From Zygnema cylindricum (lineage: Eukaryota; Streptophyta; Zygnematophyceae; Zygnematales; Zygnemataceae): DNA of 13,013 nucleotides. The notes below the pieces were generated by a model. It ran no database searches. It saw only the letters and a list, made by a program, of their open reading frames with translations, and was not told where the DNA came from. Positions 8,615-13,013 of this stretch are shown piece after piece; position 1 is the first letter of the stretch; each line of letters opens with the position of its first letter. Made by a program: the position numbers and the translations under genes. Location of the stretch: the NCBI GenBank assembly GCA_037447655.1, contig JBBHKE010000502.1, forward strand, positions 1-13,013, in the 5' to 3' direction.

Positions 8615-9641
8615 TGTAGAAATAAAAGGTATTTTTAGTATTTTCTAGGTTTTGTTAAATGCAGAAAAGAAGCAAAGGCAGCCTGCCTTTAACTCTTCTC
8701 TCTAGCTCCCACACTTGTCGCAATCAACGAAAGTTGGAGAGTGAGATAGAGCCATGGCCGCCTATGCTATCCCGACGGGGACACATATTAGGTTGGTAGA
8801 TTTTACCAAAATGAACTTGGCGGACCAAGGATTTGAACCTGATACCTGCCGTATGTCAAGGCAGCCGGTAGCCTTAACCATCTAGTCTAAACCAAAGATA
8901 TATGATATAGAGTTTGGTAGTTATTTAAATGTTAACACGTAGGCTATTTCATTCAACGGGATATTTAGACATAGATACAGTTTGTAATGTACGACGTACG
9001 GAAAATCCTAAACGGATATCGCACATTTTGTTTCAAAGGCAAAACAAATATTGCGCAAGTGTTTATGACGGCCACGATTGTAATCGAGCTTAATCGGACG
9101 GCCACGAAGCATGCCGAGATCGCGGAATGGGTTTTCGGCAGTTTGCGGACGATGTCACATCAATCGCCACGTGGCGCAATCACATTGGATTACGACATCT
9201 CCGGGGATTCCATGAACGAATCAAAAAATGACATGTGTCCACTAGTTGGCCATGTCGTACAATGGACGTACAGAAAGTACACCTGCACCTGTACCTTTAT
9301 GTACGATACACTATTATGATTGGTGTCGTACTTTAGTAGATACAGTTTTAGAGAGAGATAGGACTTATAAATATTTTATAGATTGGACCCTCTCTCCCAA
9401 AGAGCTTTTGTACAAAATGTCAACTTTGACCCTTCATAACTTACTGCTCATAAGAGAAAATTCAGAGATTCTTTTTGCTATCGACTCAAAGGAGTCTTGC
9501 CTTCACACGGGTGGAGGTGGTCAAAGTTTTTGTCTTCCAGGGTGGCAATTATTATTGCTAAAACACAAAGGGGTCATGGTTATCCTAGAGGCTTCGTGTA
9601 AGCTGCCTACTCTGAGGTCATATGGAGATCTCACAGTTGCA
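8615..9641 (+). repeat. 3' LTR of the copia element
   Basis: This 1,027-bp LTR starts TG after the polypurine tract and ends CA at 9640-9641. It is colinear with the 5' LTR, with substitutions spread along the whole length and few indels. It contains the better-kept tRNA-like segment (8818-8896). The TGACGTCA site of the 5' copy is lost. No selected coding frame is seen in it. Confidence 0.96.
8818..8896 (-). other. tRNA-like segment inside the 3' LTR (antisense)
   Basis: On the minus strand the A-box-like TAGACTAGATGGTTAAGGC (complement of 8871-8889) resembles the D-arm of Ser/Leu-type tRNAs. The B box GGTTCAAATCC (complement of 8829-8839) fits the Pol III consensus at 10 of 11 places. An anticodon-like stem CTGCC/GGCAG (8846-8850 with 8860-8864) holds a 9-base loop, and the 3' end reads GGTCCGCCA. 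The 5' acceptor strand does not pair with the 3' strand. A functional tRNA is therefore unlikely; a tRNA pseudogene or SINE head captured by the LTR fits better. Confidence 0.6.
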
Positions 9642-9646
9642 ATTGC
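9642..9646 (+). repeat. Right target-site duplication of the copia element (ATTGC)
   Basis: Partner of AATGT at 3303-3307, with two differences. The gypsy integrase reading resumes at 9647 and is in frame with the left part once one 5-bp copy is removed. Confidence 0.7.
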
Positions 9647-9838
9647 GTGGGATGAATCATTGTGATATATTATTATGGGTTATCGAATGTCTTTACAAGC
9701 CAGTTTAGCAAATTTTAGTCTATATTATGTGTTGTTTGGTCGGAAACCTCTACTGGGAAGGAATGTACAGAAAGCCGCTAGTTTACCTTTGCCGCTTATG
9801 TCAGATTCTCTTTTTCAAAAAAACTAACTAACCGGGCA
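9647..9838 (+). pseudogene. pol: Gypsy pol fragment: integrase, distal core after the copia insertion
   Basis: Frame 3 continues the integrase cut at 3307: WDESL, a TGA stop at 9663-9665 (probably from TGG), then YIIMGYRMSLQASLANFSLY and YVLFGRKPLLGRNVQK, the usual helix after the catalytic Glu. A frameshift follows between about 9815 and 9838, next to an A7 run, and moves the reading to frame 2. The Ty3/gypsy assignment rests on continuity with 2649-3307. Confidence 0.88.
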
Positions 9839-10366
9839 TTGCTTTTCGCTAGGGAAATGCCTATGGCCTTTGAAAATTTGCAGATTGCTAAACATCGCGA
9901 CTCCTTACAGTTTGCAATGACTCGCAGTGGCAGCTATCGTCTTCCACAAAAACCCTTCTGGGTGGGGGATTACGTTTATTTACGACGACAAATATTTGAC
10001 ACACTCGATATCGATGTCTTTGCTCACATTTTGAGGATTACAGAAATTGACCCCAATGGACTATTGCGCTTACAAGGGGCAAACACTTGGACTTTGCGAG
10101 AGCATTCAAAAAATTGTGCCCCCTGCTACCTACCCGATCTTTCCCACAGCATGGACCCATGGCGGATGCCGATTACCGAGGCCACCAATGGTCAGTTGTG
10201 CCGGCGAAATGATGGAGAAATCAGAATGCTACTCTGTGACTATTGCAATCTGGGATTTCATATGGAGTGTTTGGTTCCACCTTTGCACACTATCCCGGCT
10301 GGACAGTGGTACTGCCACGGATGTTGCGATCTGCCAGCTGTCTTTCCAAGCTCCCCTGCAAACTAA
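9839..10366 (+). pseudogene. pol: Gypsy pol C-terminus: integrase GPY/F-like module and PHD finger
   Basis: A 175-codon open piece in frame 2. Residues 1-40 (LLFAREMPMAFENLQIAKHR...) continue the integrase helix. Residues 41-95 (FWVGDYVYLRRQ, HILRITEIDPNGLLRLQG) match the C-terminal GPY/F-type DNA-binding module. Residues 96-113 include NCAPCYLPDL. Residues 121-163 form a PHD finger (10199-10327): LCRRNDGEIRMLLCDYC, GFHMECLVPPL, then GQWYCHGC. The usual ligand order is C4HC3. Here one Cys of the first pair is replaced (CRRN where CxxC is expected), so the first zinc site is damaged. PHD fingers read histone H3 tails; in a retroelement this could guide integration, as chromodomains do in other gypsy elements. 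TAA at 10364-10366 is the natural-looking end, just before the polypurine tract. Confidence 0.87.
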
Positions 10367-10373
10367 AGAGCTA

Positions 10374-10381
10374 GGGGGGGG
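10374..10381 (+). other. G8 polypurine tract of the gypsy element
   Basis: GGGGGGGG follows the pol stop by seven bases and is followed at once by TG (10382). This is the expected layout for the plus-strand primer at the left border of a 3' LTR. Confidence 0.7.
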
Positions 10382-10850
10382 TGAATTCCAACCTTACTTA
10401 CTTGACCTTGCTTTATCTTTTGTTTTTCTAGTCTATTTGTTTCGCATGTTTTTTTTTCCTAGTAGATTCTGTTATTGTTTTCTTACGGAATAAATGCTTT
10501 GTATGTTGGTTGTTGTCACAAATATTGTACATATATGTTGATGGACTACATTCTGGTGTTTGTCGGCACTCAAGCTAGCTTTAATGTATGCATTTTACAG
10601 TAGCCCTGCCATGCACGACATCCATGCGAAATACTTGCACACCAAGGTGATGGTTTGATGGAGACAAGCTACAAATTAGACAAGAAGCAGCCAGATACAT
10701 CCAAAATCCTGCTCGAAAAGTTTATTCAAGCCAGAAACAAAAAACAAACAGCATCTAATAGGAATACATCAACGATGCCTGAGACATATAAACACATACA
10801 CACATAACCGAACAAATTGAAAGGCTTGACAAAACAAACTGTAGAATTCA
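10382..10850 (+). repeat. Probable 3' LTR of the gypsy element (right border tentative)
   Basis: The left border TG follows the polypurine tract. A right border at 10850 is suggested only by GAATTCA (10844-10850), the complement of the opening TGAATTC. A 7-base match over this distance can be chance. There is no second LTR in the window to compare. A poly(A) signal lies inside (10489-10494). Pyrimidine-rich runs are frequent in the first 100 bases. Confidence 0.4.
10489..10494 (+). promoter_or_regulatory. AATAAA polyadenylation signal (candidate)
   Basis: A canonical AATAAA about 110 bases into the presumed gypsy 3' LTR, followed by T/G-rich sequence (TGTATGTTGGTTGTTG). This is a plausible end-processing signal for element RNA. 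Confidence 0.45.
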
Positions 10851-11457
10851 TCGATGACGTAAAACATATCACCGCACCAAACAACAATATAGAAATCACT
10901 TATCAACATACGAATTTTTGAAAAAGAGGAAGCTTCAGCCTCACATGCATTTGACAAACGTCTCTTTATACAGAGCATCCTCATTATGCCGCTCAAGCAG
11001 AGGGATGCCCCCTGACTCGGTCCAATTTTTGGTCTTTCGCATGCGCATCTCTTGCATCCTCTCTCATGCAATGGAATTGACACAACCGAGTGAGAGAGGG
11101 AGAGAGAGTAACAAAGGAATCTAATAATGTTTCTTTCAAAAAAAAGTACAAATAGACCGGAAAAAAAAACTTTATAAAAACCTTATTGATAAGGACTACG
11201 CTAGAGGGACAAGTGTGGTCAGAAGGAAATAAAATTTTGCTGCTGAAAAATGCAACTGGAATGAAAGCCATTTCCAAGCTCTGCTGAAGCAAAGGCCAGC
11301 AAGGCTTATGCATGACAGGATGATTCGAAACCGCGCCGTCGATTGAGTTTCAAAACTGTCTTTACATGTGATGTCTTTTAATAGGTCGAGGACTATCTGG
11401 ATTTGTCGCGTCTGAATATTTACGACGGTTATAAAAAACAATACTGCCAATTTTAGA
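10851..11457. other. Non-coding flank, nothing recognised except a GA-rich tract
   Basis: AT-rich sequence with short homopolymer runs. No frame shows a domain I recognise on either strand. A purine tract of GA repeats lies at 11088-11108. This is the DNA into which the 11466-12177 element appears to have inserted. Confidence 0.5.
11088..11108 (+). repeat. GA-rich microsatellite-like tract
   Basis: GAGTGAGAGAGGGAGAGAGAG is an imperfect GA repeat of about 20 bases. Confidence 0.7.
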
Positions 11458-11465
11458 CTTGAAAC
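11458..11465 (+). repeat. Left 8-bp target-site duplication (CTTGAAAC)
   Basis: CTTGAAAC touches the left inverted repeat and is repeated exactly at 12178-12185 after the right one. Confidence 0.85.
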
Positions 11466-11508
11466 CATAGATGTCCTATTTGTACAGATTTGGACTTTTT
11501 TACAAAAA

Positions 11509-11529
11509 CTACGTAGTATTCGTTTGTTT
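11509..11529 (+). repeat. Left subterminal repeat of the TIR element (CTACGTAGT...)
   Basis: CTACGTAGTATTCGTTTGTTT recurs at 12123-12143 in the same orientation with two mismatches. Just beyond it the motif TTCGTA occurs three times (within 11532-11552). Clustered subterminal motifs are typical transposase-binding sites in hAT elements; binding here is an inference. Confidence 0.6.
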
Positions 11530-11597
11530 CGTAGCTTTCGTAAATTTCGTACGTTTTGCACTGTATCAAAAATTGTACGAACACTAAAATAAAAATT

Positions 11598-11713
11598 GCT
11601 TCATTTGCGTGTGCTTATTTTTTGTGTCTTCCACTTCGTCTTCAGAAATAAGGCGCTGTTGGAGACGCCGTAAATTCTGTTGCTCGTCGCTTGTTCGTTG
11701 CACTTTTCAGTTT
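11598..11713 (+). repeat. Long interior repeat A of the TIR element
   Basis: This roughly 116-bp segment (GCTTCATTTGCG ... CACTTTTCAGTTT) matches 11905-12022 in the same orientation and order, with many substitutions. The opening GCTTCATTTGCG..CG.TATTTT also occurs a third time at 11722-11747. It contains one inverted core (11661-11677). Confidence 0.7.
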
Positions 11714-11750
11714 GCAGTTTCGCTTCATTTGCGAGCGCGTATTTTTATCT

Positions 11751-11894
11751 GAGCGGCGAGCCGCGGAATTTATGGCGTCTCCCACGCGTATATTCATGTG
11801 AGCGACGAGCCGCGAAATTTATGATGTCTCGCACGCGTTATTTATTTGAGCTGCGAGAGGCGGAATTTATGGCATCTCCAACGGCGACTTCCTT
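11751..11894 (+). repeat. Three tandem ~48-bp repeats in the TIR element centre
   Basis: Units start at 11751, 11800 and 11848 (49, 48 and 47 bp), each opening GAGC(G/T)(G/A)CGAG. Each carries a GAATTTATGGCGTCTCC-like core. A further GAGCCG at 11895 opens what may be a broken fourth unit. No protein frame is conserved across the units. Confidence 0.8.
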
Positions 11895-11904
11895 GAGCCG
11901 TTTT

Positions 11905-12022
11905 GCGTCATTTGCGCGCGCGTATTTTCGTCTGTCCTCCACTCCGTCTTTAGAAGGAAGCCGTCGTTGGAGACGGTGTAAATTCAAGCGCTCGTCTTCA
12001 GTTAGTTCTACTTTTCAGTTTT
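11905..12022 (+). repeat. Long interior repeat A' of the TIR element
   Basis: Partner of 11598-11713, 307 bases downstream. It includes an inverted core at 11969-11985 (GGAGACGGTGTAAATTC), itself inside a small hairpin CCGTC/GACGG. Confidence 0.7.
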
Positions 12023-12122
12023 TTTGGGTATAGAATATTGAAAATTTTTGAAATTTGAAAGTCCAAAAAAAAGCACAAAGTTTACCTACGAGTTTTAAAA
12101 GTTTGAAATAATTATGCAAACT

Positions 12123-12143
12123 CTACGTAGTGTTCGTTGGTTT
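12123..12143 (+). repeat. Right subterminal repeat of the TIR element
   Basis: CTACGTAGTGTTCGTTGGTTT is the second copy of the 11509-11529 motif. Its TAGTGTTCGT part (12128-12137) is also the exact complement of ACGAACACTA at 11577-11586, so the motif occurs in both orientations near the ends. Confidence 0.6.
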
Positions 12144-12177
12144 ACTCCGTGCGTTGTATGCGCATAGGACATCTATG

Positions 12178-12185
12178 CTTGAAAC
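12178..12185 (+). repeat. Right 8-bp target-site duplication (CTTGAAAC)
   Basis: Exact copy of 11458-11465 adjoining the right inverted repeat. Confidence 0.85.
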
Positions 12186-12911
12186 CGCCCTGTTGTCGTA
12201 TTCGAACGGTTGTTCGTTTCCCAAACTTCCATAACATTACGGTCAAATGGTGTTGTTCTACAACCACTGGAGCAGGTGGAGCAGCAGCAGTAGTAGTAGA
12301 AGCAGACATAATTCACCACAGAAGCTTACCAATAATCCTACTAAACAGCTGCTTTCTACAGCTCAATAAAGTTGACACAAAGGTCCAAACTGCTTCAAAC
12401 TATAACACAATATAGTGTATCACAAAGTCTGACAACTCCCAAATTTTTAGCACAATTGATCCAACATACACCAAGATATGCATCTCAGAAGTTTCCCAAA
12501 AACAGTTTGCCGATAACACAGTCTTGAAATCTGGATACGTCCACCCGCCTGTTGCAAAGCACTTGTCAGCGAGTCACTTGTTTATCCTCTTACGAATCTC
12601 GTCTGTTGTTTTGTTTCGTATCAAGCGTAGCTGCGCAGTTCAATTCTTGATCATATTCAAATATCTGTAGCTTCGTCGCAGCTGCGTTGTCCTACATCAA
12701 AACAGCCGCAGATGCGTTTTGTCTTGTTGCGTCCTAGCTGTGTTGTCCGTACAGATCCTATCAAAGATCACCGCAGCTGTGTTTGTCCCGTCTACGTCGC
12801 ACCTACGTTGTTCCACTCTATGTGTGAAACGTACATACTTGTGTAAGTACCATTCCAAAAACCTGCACTGTGTTTCAGACGACGACGCGTGTGTTATAGA
12901 TCTATATTTCT
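12186..12911. other. Non-coding flank with a trinucleotide tract and degenerate repeats
   Basis: No coding domain is recognised. GCAGCAGCAGTAGTAGTAG at 12281-12299 is a short CAG/TAG microsatellite. From about 12640 to 12830 a loose motif near GCAGCTGCGTTGTCC recurs several times (for example about 12680, 12708 and 12773) in irregular spacing, which suggests an old tandem or transposon-derived array. The open frame at 12719-12967 crosses this repeat and an LTR remnant, so I do not call it a gene. Confidence 0.45.
12281..12299 (+). repeat. CAG/TAG trinucleotide microsatellite
   Basis: Three CAG units followed by three TAG units, without interruption. Confidence 0.8.
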
Positions 12912-13013
12912 ATTGTACGACATGGCCTAAATGTCGACACGTGGTATGTCCGGATTCGCTCCCTTAATCCTCGGAGATGCCGCGATCCAATGTCATTCCG
13001 CCACGTGTCATTC
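12912..13013 (-). repeat. Copia-family LTR remnant, inverted, running off the window
   Basis: The complement aligns over its whole length with part of the copia LTR (about 9162-9263 of the 3' LTR). Shared blocks are ATTGTACGACATGGCC, GGAGATG.CG..ATCCAATGT and CGCCACGTG, at the same spacing with no visible gap. Similarity starts abruptly at 12912; the preceding sequence does not match the adjoining LTR part. It may be a truncated or recombined LTR, or a related family that shares only this block. Confidence 0.8.

Larger units (their letters stand above)
3308..9641 (+). mobile_element. Ty1/copia LTR retrotransposon, complete in structure, coding capacity destroyed
   Basis: The 6,334-bp element has two LTRs (3308-4332 and 8615-9641), a primer-binding site at 4334, a polypurine tract at 8602-8614 and the domain order gag, protease, integrase, reverse transcriptase, RNase H. 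Integrase before RT is the copia order. Its LTRs begin TGTAGAAATAAAAGG and end GTTGCA. By eye the LTRs differ at about 7-8 % of positions, so the insertion is old. Every coding domain carries stops, frameshifts or lost catalytic residues. At least two other LTRs of the same family lie in the window (1-226 and, inverted, 12912-13013), so the family has been active repeatedly here. Confidence 0.95.
955..10850 (+). mobile_element. Ty3/gypsy LTR retrotransposon, decayed, split by a copia insertion
   Basis: The domain order on the plus strand is reverse transcriptase, RNase H, integrase zinc site, integrase core, then (after the copia insertion at 3308-9641) integrase C-terminal module, PHD finger, stop, polypurine tract and probable 3' LTR start. 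RT before integrase is the Ty3/gypsy order. The left limit is where pol becomes recognisable; gag, protease and the 5' LTR are not identified and may lie upstream of 1. The right limit is tentative and rests on a weak terminal match (TGAATTC at 10382, GAATTCA at 10844-10850). The element carries at least nine in-frame stops and several frameshifts, so it is dead. Confidence 0.85.
11466..12177. mobile_element. Non-autonomous TIR DNA transposon, 712 bp, hAT-like
   Basis: CATAGATGTCCTAT (11466-11479) and its exact complement ATAGGACATCTATG (12164-12177) form 14-bp perfect terminal inverted repeats. They are flanked by perfect 8-bp direct repeats CTTGAAAC. An 8-bp duplication is typical of hAT elements, whose ends usually start like CA(A/G)NG; CATAG fits except at the third base. 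A 9-bp (Mutator-like) reading would break the symmetry of the inverted repeats. The element has no credible transposase frame. Subterminal zones are AT-rich with TTCGTA motifs, and the centre is CpG-rich and repetitive. It would need a transposase from elsewhere. Perfect ends suggest it is younger than the neighbouring retrotransposons. Confidence 0.8.

Noticed and set aside
8818-8896. Functional tRNA gene on the minus strand
   Set aside because: The acceptor strands do not pair, the anticodon-like loop has nine bases and the T stem has a mismatch. It is listed as tRNA-like only.
8987-9319. 110-codon frame within the 3' LTR
   Set aside because: The matching region of the 5' LTR is broken in the same frame (only 3820-4011 is open), so it is not maintained coding sequence.
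10918-11561. Open frames of 68-121 codons on both strands
   Set aside because: They overlap each other on opposite strands, show no domain and consist of low-complexity AT-rich translation. No start context or neighbour supports them.
11680-12033. 117-codon plus-strand frame with repeated LSRFASFARAYF-like phrases
   Set aside because: The repetition comes from the DNA repeats of the TIR element. Unit lengths of 49, 48 and 47 bases do not preserve a frame.
11466-12178. Mutator-like element with a 9-bp duplication
   Set aside because: The ninth base would be taken from the inverted repeat on one side, leaving the ends asymmetric. The 8-bp reading explains every base.
12719-12967. 82-codon frame near the right edge
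   Set aside because: It crosses the degenerate repeat and the inverted LTR remnant and has no recognisable domain.
1-13013. CRISPR array, bacterial operon or phage system
   Set aside because: No regular spacer-repeat pattern or prokaryotic gene layout is present. The coding content is eukaryotic retrotransposon sequence.

Overview
The window is non-genic DNA from a large, repeat-rich eukaryotic genome, almost certainly a plant or green alga. I found no intact host gene, no bacterial-type gene, no rRNA and no functional tRNA gene. Three signs point to the plant lineage: a copia element whose primer-binding site matches the anticodon half of a plant-type initiator tRNA-Met, a gypsy pol that ends in a PHD finger (from memory, a layout of algae and early-diverging plants), and several layers of decayed nested transposons. 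I cannot name the species.

Layout. 1-226 is the 3' end of an LTR (copy 1 of a copia family), probably a solo LTR or the tail of an element outside the window. 227-954 is poorly assignable sequence with one 93-codon open frame. From about 955 a decayed Ty3/gypsy pol runs through reverse transcriptase, RNase H and the first part of integrase to 3307. There it is split by a 6.3 kb Ty1/copia element (3308-9641). That element has about 1,026-bp LTRs, a half-tRNA primer site, gag, protease, integrase, RT, RNase H and a polypurine tract, all on the plus strand. The gypsy pol resumes at 9647 with the rest of integrase and ends in a degenerate PHD finger (stop at 10366). A G8 polypurine tract and the probable start of the gypsy 3' LTR (10382) follow.

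From about 10850 no coding sequence is recognisable. The best structure here is a 712-bp element at 11466-12177. It has perfect 14-bp terminal inverted repeats and perfect 8-bp flanking duplications, and looks like a non-autonomous DNA transposon of hAT type. Its interior is built from one ~17-bp core repeated five times in both orientations. At the right edge (12912-13013) a further piece of the copia LTR family appears, inverted.

Order of events inferred: gypsy inserted first, then copia inserted into its integrase region. Joining the flanks with one copy of the 5-bp target duplication gives a continuous integrase frame. Both elements then decayed, with many stops of the CAA/CAG/CGA/TGG type, lost catalytic residues and frameshifts. 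The copia LTRs differ by about 7-8 % where counted by eye, so the insertion is not recent. Neither element is autonomous now.
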